Assembly (NCBI GenBank): GCA_019654215.1
Contig: BPDI01000010.1
Span: forward strand, 19,411 to 83,410
Origin: Gammaproteobacteria bacterium
GTDB taxonomy: Bacteria > Pseudomonadota > Gammaproteobacteria > Pseudomonadales > Pseudohongiellaceae
Direction of reading: 5' to 3'
DNA length: 64,000 nucleotides
Shown here: piece by piece, positions 28,111 through 39,060 of the stretch
How the letters are laid out: every line of letters starts with the position of its first letter
Numbering within the stretch: the stretch's first letter is position 1
Notes under the pieces: generated by a model
Told to the model about the DNA's origin: nothing
Seen by the model: only the letters and a program-made list of their open reading frames with translations
The model's database searches: none
Translations under genes and position numbers: made by a program

Positions 28111-29829
28111 TTATTCTGGAAGGGCGAATACCCAAATAACTCCGCCCTGAGGAACAAAGGTTCGAGTACCTCTAACCTGATCAATTCGTGCAGTCATTCC
28201 AGCAGCATCAACACCCCAACCAGATTGCACGGCTACATATTGTTTGCCATCGACAGAGTAAGTAGAAGGAACCCCGATGATTCCGGAGTTGGTGCGGAAG
28301 CGCCATAGCTCATCACCGTTGCTGGCATCGTGAGCGCGGAAATAGCGATCGCTAGTGCCACCACTGAAGATCAGATTGCCGCTGGTGGTTAAAATACCAC
28401 CCCAATTATGCGATTGAAATTCTACCGACCACACTTCTTCACCTGCATTCATATCCCAGGCCTGGATTTCACCAATATTTCCCTCCGGTTCGCGCAAGGT
28501 GAATTCAGTGCGCGCACCAGTATAGGAGCTGCCAGGCATATAAGTAACTTCCCTGCCCTCAATTACTCCACAGTGGTTTTCATTAACCGGAATATAAACT
28601 AGCCCAGTTTCGGGATTGTATGCCGCTGGCGGCCAGTCCTTACCACCCCAAAGAGATGGGCAAAAATCCACTGCTTCCCCAGTTGCAGGTGTATGATCGG
28701 CATCGTAAGTTGGTCGACCGGTTTCCGGATCGATACTTAGGAAAGCGTTCTGATAAACATAAGGTTCAGCATCGACGAAACCAATACGGTTTGCCTGCCT
28801 TTCCAAGGTCCATAGATAACCATTACGACCAGGATGCACCAACGCATTGAATTCTCTTCCGGCTCGTTCCACTGGCATTAAGATTGGCGTGGAAACTTCA
28901 TCCCAATCCCAAGAACCATTCCAGTGATATTGGTGATGTGCACGTATATCGCCGTTTTCCACATCCAGGGCTATTACAGAATTGGTATAGAGGTTGTCGC
29001 CAGGACGTTGATCGCCAATCCATGGACCCGGATTGCCAGTACCAAAATAAGCCAGTCCTAATTCTGCATCGTAGTGACCAGGTATCCAGACAGCTGCCCC
29101 ACCAGTTCGCCAGGAATCTCCAGGCCATGTTTCATTGCCAGGTTCTCCGGGGCCGGGCACGGTATAGGTTCGCCAGGCTTCTTCACCTGTTTCAGAATCC
29201 AGTGCCACAACAAATCCACGAATACCTAATTCACCGCCGGAAGTACCCACCATAATTTTTCCATCGACGGCCAAAGGTGCTGTGGTGATGTAATAACCAA
29301 AGTAATTGTCCTGCACTGCGGTATCCCAAATCTTTTCACCCGTAGCCGCATCGAGGGCAACTACTCGGGCATCCAGGGTTGCCATATAAACTTTATCGCC
29401 GTAAAGGGCTACGCCGCGATTAGTTCGGTGAAACGCAATATAGGTTTGAGGCAGATCGTGCTGATAGCGCCACAGCAAATCTCCACTAGCAGCGTCGATT
29501 GCATAGAGAAGATTTCCCGGCGTAGTAACAAACATAACTCCATCGTTTACTATTGGCGGCGATTCGTGCCCACCTAAAACACCTGTGGAAAAAGTCCAAA
29601 CCGGTTCCAGATTGGCAATATTGTCCGTAGTTATTTCATCAAGTGTAGAAAATCCCCATCCTTCAAGATTTCCACGGTAAGACAACCAGTTGCGTTCTTC
29701 AGGATTTATTAAGCGCGCGTCAGTAACGTTGCTGTAGCTATCTATAGTTGCCTGTGCAGAGACAAAAACAGGGACAACTGTCACGAGGCTGGCGACAACG
29801 AGCGTTCTAAACTTTCTTACAGCGATCAT
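28111..29829 (-). CDS. PQQ-dependent alcohol dehydrogenase-type quinoprotein
   Basis: A 572-aa periplasmic enzyme with an intact frame. Start chosen at 29829 (MIAVRKFRTLVVASLVTVVP), which gives a proper signal peptide; a longer in-frame start exists. Eight-bladed propeller features: NWLSYRGNLEGWGFSTLDEI, repeated LDAATGE / LDSETGEEAWRTYT blade motifs, GGAAVWIPGHYDAELGLAYF, GTGNPGPWIGDQRPGDNLYT, WDWDEVSTPIL, and the C-terminal YVAVQSGWG. It probably oxidises a primary or secondary alcohol with PQQ. No heme domain. It lies 37 bp after a second quinoprotein gene, same strand. Confidence 0.88.
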   Translation of the reverse strand: MIAVRKFRTLVVASLVTVVPVFVSAQATIDSYSNVTDARLINPEERNWLSYRGNLEGWGFSTLDEITTDNIANLEPVWTFSTGVLGGHESPPIVNDGVMFVTTPGNLLYAIDAASGDLLWRYQHDLPQTYIAFHRTNRGVALYGDKVYMATLDARVVALDAATGEKIWDTAVQDNYFGYYITTAPLAVDGKIMVGTSGGELGIRGFVVALDSETGEEAWRTYTVPGPGEPGNETWPGDSWRTGGAAVWIPGHYDAELGLAYFGTGNPGPWIGDQRPGDNLYTNSVIALDVENGDIRAHHQYHWNGSWDWDEVSTPILMPVERAGREFNALVHPGRNGYLWTLERQANRIGFVDAEPYVYQNAFLSIDPETGRPTYDADHTPATGEAVDFCPSLWGGKDWPPAAYNPETGLVYIPVNENHCGVIEGREVTYMPGSSYTGARTEFTLREPEGNIGEIQAWDMNAGEEVWSVEFQSHNWGGILTTSGNLIFSGGTSDRYFRAHDASNGDELWRFRTNSGIIGVPSTYSVDGKQYVAVQSGWGVDAAGMTARIDQVRGTRTFVPQGGVIWVFALPE

Positions 29830-29866
29830 AAAGATTCCTCTTCGAAGTATTTCTACGCAGTCTAAG

Positions 29867-31907
29867 TCAAAGTTTGTAAGCAACCAGACGTCCTGCAACT
29901 CCTGTTCCGCTAACTGCGATGACAATATATTGTTCGCCATTCAGTTCATAGGTCATCGGAGATCCAGTTTGTGGTGCAGGTAAACGAATTGCTCCGACTT
30001 CTGCACCGGTACTTTTATCATAAGCCCGCAACATAGCGCGGCGTTCACCATCTTCATTGGTTGTTAATTCCGCTTCACCCGCTATAACCAGTGTCTTGGT
30101 TACCATTGATCCCACCGAAGCGCCCTGTCCTGTTCTCGGTAAATCCATTTCTACCAAGGCCGGATGATTAGCGATGCGATCCGGTGTTTGGCCGTGGGGT
30201 ACCTGCCAGGCGATTTCCCCTTCTTCTAAATCTATAGCAGTTAAACGACCATAGGGAGGTTTTAATATTGGCAATCGATCCACTAATAAATTTCGCGGAG
30301 GATTACCACGAGTTGAAACCGGACGTCCTCTTTGGGTGGCTGAAAATTCGGTGCGCCCACCACCGGCGGAAGATCCTGCACCCCCAGAAGTTCGTGGACC
30401 AGAAATCGCGTTACCCTGGATATACGCCATATCAGACTGACCAGGATAAGGCTCAACCACAGCAAGACTAACAACCGAACTATTCGAAATAACATACAAC
30501 ATATTGGTTTCTGGGTCATAGGAACCGCCGGGCCAGTTAGTACCTCCCCCTGTTGCCGGCGCCATTAAGGTGCCAAGTGGCCCATCTATATTGCTTACAA
30601 CCGGTGGCGTAAAAAGCGGACCCATTTTGTGCCAGCTTGCTATCTCAAGAGCACGAGCTCTTAACTGCGGAGTGAAGTCTATTAAATCGTTTTCTGAACC
30701 CCTTGGCCCGGGCATAGGCTGGGGGTTTTGTTGGAATCGGCTGAGTAGGTGAATACCACTCCCCCGGGACGTCACCGATTTCAACTGGTTTTTCTTCGAT
30801 TGGCCAGATGGGTTCTCCGGTTTCCCGATCAAACACATAAAGAAAAGCCTGCTTGGTAGGTTGCGCAACTATTTTGCGTACCCGTCCATCGATGACTATG
30901 TCGGGAAGAATTGGAGCACAGGGAATGTCATGGTCCCAGATGCCATGATGAACTAGCTGGAAATGCCATTTGCGTTCACCGGTGTATAGATCCACAGCAA
31001 CTAGCGATTCCGAAAACAAGTTGTCGCCCGGTCGATACGCGCCGTAATAGTCCCCGGTTGCTGCTTCTACTGGCAGGTAAACCGTCTCTAGTTCTGCATC
31101 AACAGAAATTTGTGCCCAGACTCCAGTATTACCAGTGTATGAAGCAGAGTCGTTTAACCAGGATTCATTACCGTATTCACCGGGCAAGGGAATCGTATGG
31201 AAAACCCATAAGCGTTCCCCAGTTCTTACATCGAAACCACGGACATAACCTTTTACATTTTCACGACTGCGTGGATTGCCACCAGTGCGATGGGCAGCAC
31301 CAACGATTACTACATCTTTGGCAACGATAGGGGTTGAATGCAATCCAATTTCCCCTGTTACCAGATCTATTTGTTGGTCAGCGTTTTGCTTGAGATCGAC
31401 AATACCATTATTGCCAAATTCACTTACTGGAATTCCTGTAGCGGCATCCAGTGCAACCATCTGGTAACCAGGTGTCACATACACAACTCGTTCTTCATCA
31501 CCAGCTCTCCAATAGGCTAAGCCACGCCCAGAAAGTTGACGCGGGGCATTTTGGCCCGCTCTCCTTCGTTAAGATTGTAAAACCAGAGTAGTTCGCCAGT
31601 GGGTGCATCGAGAGAAACCACCGAGCGTCGAGACCCCGCTGTAGAATAAATTTTCCCATTCACCTTTAAAGGTGTAGATTGAAAACGATATTCGGGACTG
31701 GGGCCGAAATTGGCTGCATTGAATTCCCAGGCAACAGTTAAATCCGAAAAATTGGTAGCATCGATCTGATCCAACCCAGAATAACGCGTATGGCCGAGAT
31801 CGCCACCATAGGTTGGCCACTCCCCATTAGGAGCGCCCTGCTGAGCATTTATTGATGAACTAAGGAAGGCTGCCACGAGAAAAAAAGGCAGGGAAAATTT
31901 TATTCAT
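29867..31907 (-). CDS. Quinoprotein glucose dehydrogenase-like PQQ protein (frame broken)
   Basis: About 680 aa with frame breaks near 31885 (a run of A), 31540 and 30720. ATG at 31907 gives MNKIFPAFF leading into LVAAFLSSSINAQQG, a signal peptide. Blade and substrate-site stretches: WPTYGGDLGHTRYSGLDQI, GLHSTPIVAKDVVIVGAAHR, QLVHHGIWDHDIPCAPIL and PTKQAFLYVFDRETGEPIW. The HHGIWDHD pattern is that of membrane-type GDH-like soluble quinoproteins. The end YELNGEQYIVIAVSG is typical. It is expressed with the downstream quinoprotein; the substrate is unknown. Confidence 0.82.
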
Positions 31908-32088
31908 TGTTTTTTTCCCTTTTTTTATAGTGGTCCGGCAATCAGATTTCGATCAGCAGTCTAGCATATTCCGCGGGGGTTCCGAGCCCCTTACATCGGG
32001 CCCGAGAAAGAGACATCCTATTGAAATTGAAGTACTATCTTTGCAAACCCAAAAAAATGCCAAAGAGCTTGGGGAAAAACCGCAAAAG

Positions 32089-32948
32089 ATGCAATTAAGG
32101 GTGAAGACACAAATTTTCTGCTGCTTAGGCCTGGTTTCTCTGCTTGGAAAATCCTCCGCTCAGCAGATCGGGCCTTTAAACCAGCAATCTTGGTCTGCCG
32201 AGGTTATTAAAACCTAGCGGCCAGGCCCTAATCCCCCTCTATGATGGCTGGTATCCCAATAGGGGGTGGGGGAGCAAAAAACCCTCTGTTTTTTGGGATT
32301 TCAAATGAACACTGAAGAGTCTTTCGATATCCCTATTGGAGAAGACAATTACCTCGAAACCGACTATCCAAACCTCGATCTGAGTACTGCTAATGTTCCA
32401 ACTCATTTCGATGTTTTCCTCGGGCCTATCGCCATGTTTTCTGCTCTTTTACCGTTAATGTCCCCGAAGGATTTAATTCTACTCACCGCGTCACCTGGAA
32501 AATCTCTAGTAACCCATTTGATTTAAATACCCAGGCAAAGTAAACCCACCTTATGTATTGGATGAGCCAGCGTCCGGGGCCGTGGAGATATCGCCCCAAT
32601 AGTTAAGCTCTCACCAAATGGCGAAGGAGTCCGCGGGAGAACCGGAATTCACGCAACCAATTCTGTGAGCGCCCAAAGGGAGGCGAATCCATACAATTAC
32701 AAGCATGGATCGAACATGCCGATGAAGAAGTATGGGTCGGATGGTCACACCACAGTGGTGCAGGTAAGGTAGAATTCGATAACAAAGAATATGAAATTCA
32801 AACCATTAATGGAGTCGCTGAAGTGCAAGCAACTTTTAGCGAGCCTGGTGAGTATGTAGTGCGCATGCAAACCATCGATACAATTGCTGCATTTGAATTT
32901 TACTGCTGTCATACCAACGCTTATTTTCATATCAACGTGAGCAACTAA
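32089..32948 (+). CDS. Conserved secreted protein of unknown function (frame broken)
   Basis: An N-terminal signal peptide (MQLRVKTQIFCCLGLVSLL, ending SSAQQ) is followed, across several breaks, by PLYDGWYPN, CFGYFNMNTEESFDIPIG, TANVPTHFDVFPR, FTVNVPEGF, and the C-terminal GWSHHSGAGKVEFD and EFYCCHTNAYFHINVSN. I recall this as an uncharacterised family repeatedly beside PQQ and copper-monooxygenase genes in marine gammaproteobacteria; that memory is not a search result. The Cys-Cys-His tail could bind metal. It is divergent from the upstream quinoprotein pair and 11 bp before the next gene. Confidence 0.55.
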
Positions 32949-32959
32949 AGGAGCCGCGC

Positions 32960-34268
32960 ATGATTCAACTTAAAAAAATCGTTCAATTATTATTACCTTA
33001 GGTGCTTTCGGCCTGCTCTCGGCGCAAGCATAGCGCAGGAATCGCCAACCTATTCCAGATGTTGCACCGATACTTCAGGAAAAATGTGCTTACTGTCATA
33101 ATCCTGAAGGCATAGGTCCAATGCCTCTGATGACTTATGATCAAGTAAGACCGTTTGCAACATTAATTCACGATCGCACCTCCAAACGCATCATGCCTCC
33201 CTGGCATGTGGATCCAGGCATTGGTATTCAGCAGTTTAAGAACGATGCCTCATTAAGTATGTGCAGATTGATACGATTGAAGCCTGGGTTGAAGCAGGAG
33301 CTCCGGAAGGCAATCCTGCAGATCTTCCAGCGCCAATAGAGTTTCCATCCGGCGCAGAATGGCAACTTGCAGACCAGCTTGGTCCACCGGATTTAATTGT
33401 TAAGTCTAGTCCTTATGACGTTATTGCCAATGGACAGGATCAATGGTGGATGCCAAATGTTCCTTTCGAAGGACTGGATCAGGAACGATTTTTGAAAGCT
33501 GCAGAATTTAAACCTAGTTATCCATTAGGTAAGAAAGTTGTTCACCACGGTCACGCGGTTTTGATGCCAGAAGATGGTGGCCGCACTGTTGCCCTTGCCC
33601 GATATGGGGTTGGTAAGTCATGGGAAATTTTCCCAGAAGGTACTGGTATGCGTGTTCCAACTGACGGCACTATCGCCTGGAACCTGCATTACTTCCCGGT
33701 TGGTGCTGAGGGAGCTGATGACGTTGTTGAAGTTGGCCTATGGTTTTATCCGGAAGGACAAACACCAGAAAGAGAAACTGTTGGTGAAGTGCTATTCCGT
33801 GTAGACGGCTTGAAAGGTATGGCACGGGGACAAGATATCGTAATCCCGCCTCATGGCTATCAAGTGCTAACTGGAACTCATCGACTGGATTCACCAGCAG
33901 TTATTCATAGTTATCGACCGCATCTGCATATGCGCGGCAAAGTTATGACGATGGAAGCGATTTTCCCCGATGGCACAAAGGAAGTTTTAAACCAAGTGAA
34001 TAAATACGATCACAATTGGCAGATCGCCTACATCTATGAAGAAGATGCAAAACCATTATTGCCAACTGGCACTATCCTTCAGTTCACTTCGGTATTCGAT
34101 AACACCGCGAACAATCCAATTAATCCTGATCCTGAGCAGTGGGTTGTGTTCGGTCGTCGCGGAGTTGATGAAATGAGTCATGCCTGGGTAGGTATTACCT
34201 ATATAAATGAAGAGCAGTTTGCCCAAGCTTTAGCTGAAAAACGGTTGCTGCGCTTCAGGAAACTTTGA
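32960..34268 (+). CDS. Cytochrome c fused to PHM-like type II copper monooxygenase (frame broken near 5' end)
   Basis: After a signal-like start (MIQLKKIVQLLLP) and a break, a c-type heme motif CAYCH (33085-33099) sits in a short cytochrome part (PMPLMTYDQVRPFATLIHDR). After a break near 33260 follows a domain like the catalytic core of peptidylglycine hydroxylating monooxygenase: HHGH at 33543-33554 (candidate copper A site), HLHMRGK from 33921 (candidate copper B His-x-His), and DEMSHAWVGITY from 34167 (Met copper ligand position). All three ligand motifs occur in the PHM order. Probably periplasmic, hydroxylating an unknown substrate with electrons from the heme. Genes for PQQ and NHL proteins follow. 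Confidence 0.75.
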
Positions 34269-34290
34269 GACTCGAATAGAGAAGAAAGCT

Positions 34291-36432
34291 ATGCAACCCA
34301 GATTGTTATTGCTGATCGCCGTAGTATTTACACCCTTGCTACACGGTCAGCAATTACAGCAGGCGAGCTATACCGATTCACAAGCCCAGTCCGGGGAATC
34401 GCTTTACATCCAAAGCTGCGCTGCATGTCATTTGCCTGATTTAACCGGTTCTTTTGAAGCACCCGCACTTAACGACGCAAATTTTCAAGGTAACTGGACC
34501 AATCGCAATGTTTCGGAGTTGGTGGACTTGTTGCGACAAACCATGCCACCGCAGGCACCCGCATCTCTCACAGAACAGCAGTATATTGATATAACCGCTT
34601 ACCTACTTAGTGCGAACGACATCGCCAGCGGATCGATGGATTTAATTACTGCAACCAACGCGGTAGTGTTTATTGGTGACGGCAACGATGACCAAGTTCC
34701 GTTAGTGCAGAGAATTCCAGTGCCTGGCCGTGCTGGCACCATCCCAACACCTGGTACCCGTGATTCTGTACCAGATATAGCTACGGTCTATCAAAGCGAG
34801 CGAGGCATTACACGTTCTTATGTCGCCATTGAAGGGTTTAAAAACGTAACAACAGAAGAATTAGCTAATCCCGCGCCGGCGGACTGGACTTACTGGCGTA
34901 GAACTCCTCAGAGTCAGGGCTATAGCCCCCTTGATCAGATTAACAAAGAGAATGTTGCCCAATTAAGCCTGGCCTGGGTATGGGGTATGGAACCCGGCAG
35001 AAGTCAACCCGGCCCACTAGTTCGCGACGGCATTATCTATATACCCAACTTCGGCAATGTTATTCAGTCAATAAATGGGCGAGATGGCACCTTATTGTGG
35101 GAATATCAGAGACAATTTCCTGAAGGTAGTCGGCAAGGTGGTCTATTACGGACATTAGCAATGTGGGAAGACATGATTTACGTCGCCACTACCGATGCTC
35201 ATCTTGTTGCACTTGATGCACGTACTGGCGCAGTGCGTTGGGATGTCGAGATTGCCGATGATACTCTCGGCTATTCCAATACCAGTGGTCCCATTGTAGC
35301 CGACGGCAAGGTCATTAATGGCATTACCGGATGCACACGTTTTTTTGAACAGAGTTGCTTCATAACTGGACACGATGCTCGTACCGGGGCTGAATTGTGG
35401 CGAACTTACACTATTGCGCAACCTGGTGAGTTCGGTGATGACACCTGGGGCAGCCTTCCATTGGAATACCGAGGCGGTGGTGATGTGTGGATTACCGGTA
35501 GCTGGGATCCTGAAATGGAACTTGTATTCTTCGGTGTAGCTCAAGCCAAACCGTGGATGGCTGCGAGTCGCGGCCTGACAACAGAAGATGAAACTCTCTA
35601 CACCAATTCAACTCTGGCTATAGATCCTGACGACGGACGCATAGTCTGGCATCGCCAACATGTGCCGGGAGAATCTCTGGACATGGATGAGTCTTTCGAG
35701 CAGGTACTAGTTGATCTATTTGACGAACCCTATCTATTAACCATTGGTAAAAGCGGTATTTTGTGGAAGCTGAATCGGCGCACAGGTGAATTCGAAGGAC
35801 TGCAGCAAACTGTATTTCAAAACGTGTTTTCTGAAGTCAATTTAGAAACTGGACAATTGCGCTATCGCGAAGATATTCGCAATATGCAGGTAGGTGAATG
35901 GTTATCAGTTTGCCCTTCCACTGCCGGAGGACATAACTGGCAATCCAGCACTTACCATCCACCAACACGACAACTCGTTATTCCGTTGAGCCAATCCTGT
36001 ATGGAAATGTCCCCCAGAGAAGTTACCTTCGAAGTTGGCGGCGGCGGCAGCATGGCGGATCGACGCTGGTTCCCGATGCCAGGGACTAATGAACAATTCG
36101 GAAAGCTTGCTGCTTATGAAGTGGATTCCTTAGATGAGAAATGGAGTGTCGAACAACGAGCACCTTTCTTAACTGCTGCTCTTTCTACAGCAGGCGGACT
36201 AATCTTTATTGGTGATTACGACCGATACGTTCATGCCTACGATGTGGATTCTGGTGAAGAACTCTGGCGCTCGCGACTAGGGACTTCAGTAGAGGGTTTC
36301 CCAGTTACCTTCGCCATCGATGGCGAACAATATGTCGCATTCACTTCCGGCCGTTTAGGTGGAAGTCCCTGGCGCATTGGCAGTTTTCTCGCACCGGAAC
36401 TAGTAAGTCCCGATGGTCATAACGCACTTTAG
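34291..36432 (+). CDS. Quinohemoprotein: N-terminal cytochrome c plus PQQ beta-propeller
   Basis: A 713-aa exported protein with an intact frame. Signal peptide to about residue 20, then cytochrome c (SCAACHLPDLTG, heme motif CAACH, MPPQAP likely Met ligand region) at about 30-110. Next comes a PQQ propeller from DWTYWRRTPQSQGYSPLDQI with repeated LDARTGAVRWDVEI-type blades, GDVWITGSWDPEMELVFFGV and DGEQYVAFTSGRLGG at the end. The order heme-then-propeller is the reverse of classic quinohemoprotein alcohol dehydrogenases. It may pass electrons to the respiratory chain. It lies 22 bp after the copper monooxygenase-like gene, so probably one operon. Confidence 0.85.
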   Translation: MQPRLLLLIAVVFTPLLHGQQLQQASYTDSQAQSGESLYIQSCAACHLPDLTGSFEAPALNDANFQGNWTNRNVSELVDLLRQTMPPQAPASLTEQQYIDITAYLLSANDIASGSMDLITATNAVVFIGDGNDDQVPLVQRIPVPGRAGTIPTPGTRDSVPDIATVYQSERGITRSYVAIEGFKNVTTEELANPAPADWTYWRRTPQSQGYSPLDQINKENVAQLSLAWVWGMEPGRSQPGPLVRDGIIYIPNFGNVIQSINGRDGTLLWEYQRQFPEGSRQGGLLRTLAMWEDMIYVATTDAHLVALDARTGAVRWDVEIADDTLGYSNTSGPIVADGKVINGITGCTRFFEQSCFITGHDARTGAELWRTYTIAQPGEFGDDTWGSLPLEYRGGGDVWITGSWDPEMELVFFGVAQAKPWMAASRGLTTEDETLYTNSTLAIDPDDGRIVWHRQHVPGESLDMDESFEQVLVDLFDEPYLLTIGKSGILWKLNRRTGEFEGLQQTVFQNVFSEVNLETGQLRYREDIRNMQVGEWLSVCPSTAGGHNWQSSTYHPPTRQLVIPLSQSCMEMSPREVTFEVGGGGSMADRRWFPMPGTNEQFGKLAAYEVDSLDEKWSVEQRAPFLTAALSTAGGLIFIGDYDRYVHAYDVDSGEELWRSRLGTSVEGFPVTFAIDGEQYVAFTSGRLGGSPWRIGSFLAPELVSPDGHNAL

Positions 36433-36483
36433 TGTTTAAACTTAATTAACAAATTCCAAAACAGCTTCAATTAAGGAGCAACC

Positions 36484-37673
36484 ATGTCACTAATAAGAAA
36501 AATTGTAATCCCTTCTCTGTTCGTAGCATCTTTTTTTTGTCTTAGGTGTTTGGCAGGACCAGCTTAGCAATGAATCCGTTGCTCAAAGCGGTCGTTCCGT
36601 ACCCAGATTTGAAGTGGATCCTTTCTGGCCACAACCATTACCTAATCATTGGGTAATGGGTAACACCATCGGTATCGATATCGATGAAAGAGATCACTTT
36701 TTTATCGTTCATCGCGACACTGACGATGTTTTCCATTCCCAGGAATTGTTACTAGATCGAGGCTTTGCCAGCTGTTGTACGCAGCCCGCCAGTTCTAGAA
36801 TTCGATCAAGATGGTAGGTTGGTAAACGCCTGGGGTGGCCCTCTCCTAACGGCGAGTATGAATGGCCTGCTTCAAATCACGGATTGGAAGTGCACCTAAG
36901 GCGACATCTGGATCGGCGGTAACGGTGGGGTGATTCTCACGTCGTAGTGTTCACTCGCGACGGTCAATATGTACGCACCATTGGTGAACCAGGTAACGGC
37001 GTAGATAGCAATAGCGAGTTTCATTATTCCCGCGTTGCAGAAATCGCTATCGATCCTGGTGCTAGCGAAGCATACTTGGCCGATGGTTATGGCAATAAGC
37101 GTGTTGCAGTTGTTGATGTGGGAACTGGCGCTCTTAAACGGTTCTGGGGTGCATACGGTAATACGCCAGACGATGACGCTGATGACTCGTACACACCCGG
37201 TGAACCACTTCCACAACAATTTCGTGGACCGGTGCACTGTGCAGAACCTTCTAATGATGGTTTGATTTATGTTTGTGACCGTGGCGCGGATCGCATCCAG
37301 GTTTTCCCTCCTGACGGCACCTTTGTAAAAGAAGGTCAGGTCATGCCAGAAACACTGGGCTCAGGTTCTACTTGGGATATTTCTTTCTCACCAGATGAAG
37401 ACCAGGGAAATTTTTCTACCTTGCTGATGGTTCTAACATGCAAGTACATATTCTTGATCGGGAATCTCTGGAGCACCTTTACAGCTTTGGTGATGGCGGA
37501 AGAATGCCCGGGTTGTTTTTCGGTACTCACAGCATTGCTACGGATTCAGATGGCAATATTACACCACCGAAACTTACGAAGGCAAACGTACACAAAAATT
37601 TGTATTTCAAGGCATGGCTTCATTGTCGCAGATTCAGGATGGCGCCCCTTGGCCTTCCAGTTCGCGTTTTTAA
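36484..37673 (+). CDS. Exported NHL-repeat propeller, peptidyl-hydroxyglycine lyase-like (frame broken)
   Basis: Signal start MSLIRKIVIPSLFVASFF, then across several breaks RFEVDPFWPQPLPNHWVMGN, WASNHG-type repeats, VVVFTRDGQYVRTIGEPGNG, AYLADGYGNKRVAVVDVGTG, FWGAYGNTPDD, QFRGPVHCAEPSNDGLIYVC, GSGSTWDISFSPD and SFGDGGRMPGLFFGTHSIAT. NHL repeats of this kind form six-bladed propellers such as the peptidyl-alpha-hydroxyglycine amidating lyase (PAL) half of eukaryotic PAM. Co-location with the PHM-like protein makes a lyase role attractive but unproven. A strong terminator follows. Confidence 0.7.
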
Positions 37674-37690
37674 AAAAACCAGCCTAACGA

Positions 37691-37718
37691 AAAGGGCGTT
37701 CTGAAATGAACGCCCTTT
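37691..37718. terminator. Bidirectional Rho-independent terminator
   Basis: The stem AAAGGGCGTTC (37691-37701) and GAACGCCCTTT (37708-37718) close a TGAAAT loop. A T-run follows on the plus strand and an A-run precedes it. It lies between two convergent NHL-propeller genes and can serve both. Confidence 0.85.
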
Positions 37719-38826
37719 TTATGTTGCAGATGAATTAGCGGATCTTATGTACTTTCGCAACTCCTGGGGCGTGGTTCTCCAGCAAAAATACTTCCATGAC
37801 GATCGGCAGTAATCGATTCAGCACCACTACCACCCTGGGTGATTGGGGGGTTGTCGCCGGTATCTAAAATAAAATAATCCACCCAGGCTGTTTTGACGTC
37901 ACCGATTCTAATCCTTTTTCCCAGCCAGGATTTTGCGTCATGTCCGACTCAGAATCCGCAACATAAATCCTGCCATCTTCAGAAATCCAAATATCGCTGG
38001 GCATTCCAAACTGCGTCCAGTGGGAGAGAAAGTTGCCTTCCTGGTCAAAAATAGAAATGCGCTTATTCCATCTGTCCGCAACAAATAATCTACCGTCCGG
38101 TGCCATAGCTAAAGCATGGGGTCCAAGCATCTGGCCTGGACCATAACCAGTCTCGCCAAAGGCCATCTGGTAAGTTCCATCACCTGAATATTTAACGATA
38201 CGGTTATTGCCATCCTGGTTATGCCCGTCGGCAACAAAGATATCGCCATTGGGTGCCGTAATTACGTCACTTGGAGCAGTAAAGTGATTAGGTCCATTGC
38301 CAGAAACCCCAGCTTCACCCAAAGTCATTAACAATTCGCCGGTGGGTGAAAACTTAAATACTTGATGACCGAAAGGCACTCCGGAAGGAGATTCTCCGCT
38401 ACCTGCCTCTGTAACCCAGACATTCCCACCACTGTCTACATGCAAACCATGGGGCCAAGCAAACATGTGGCTACCAAACTCCTCAACCACACTACCTTGA
38501 GGATCAAATTTCAGTATCGGATTAAGATCGGAATCATCGCAATAGGTTTGACTGCCACGAGGAGCATCACCACCGCAACGGATAATGGCCCATAAATGTT
38601 CACCATCAGCATCAATGTTTACACCGCCGGGGGAACCCATAGGCCTATTATTTGGTAATGACATCCAGGCATTGCCAATAAGACCTGGACCATTTCCCGC
38701 CTGCAGACCATCTGCAGGTCGGTAAGGATTCCGCCCGGACTGCGCTTGTAGTTCCGGAGCAATGAGAGTTAGAACCAGCGCTATGCTCATTAGCCTGTTA
38801 TTGATTTTGTATGGGCCTCTGATCAT
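37719..38826 (-). CDS. Second exported NHL-repeat propeller (frame broken near 3' end)
   Basis: About 360 aa. The signal peptide ends ELQAQS. NHL blades: GVNIDADGEHLWAIIRCGG, HGLHVDSGGNVWVTEAGSG, FKFSPTGELLMTLGEAGVSG, DVITAPNGDIFVADGHNQDG, HALAMAPDGRLFVADRWNKR, and GMPSDIWISEDGRIYVADSE. After a break near 37890, GSGAESITADRHGSIFAGE follows. The 3' end is uncertain (37719 or 37745, depending on a further break at a CCCC run). It is the same PAL-like family as the convergent gene but a different subfamily with an IRCGG insert; the function is not proven. Confidence 0.7.
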
Positions 38827-39060
38827 GTGAAGAACACCTCTTTATTATTTACTCGTTTTTCACAATATATTCTTATCTGATAATTGTATATACCCCTTAA
38901 ATCTCTGGTAAGGCTTTACCGCTATGAAAGAAGCTCTCACCATTGGTATGAGACATTTAGACACATTCGACTGGATTCTTGCCCTCCTCTTGCATATCAA
39001 CTTAATAATCACGTATTTTGGCTAGAATAGAACAATCAAAGAATCACAAGAATAAAAGCA

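Noticed and set aside
28408..31520. Plus-strand frames opposite the two quinoproteins
   Set aside because: They mirror highly conserved propeller repeats on the minus strand and lack any domain pattern.
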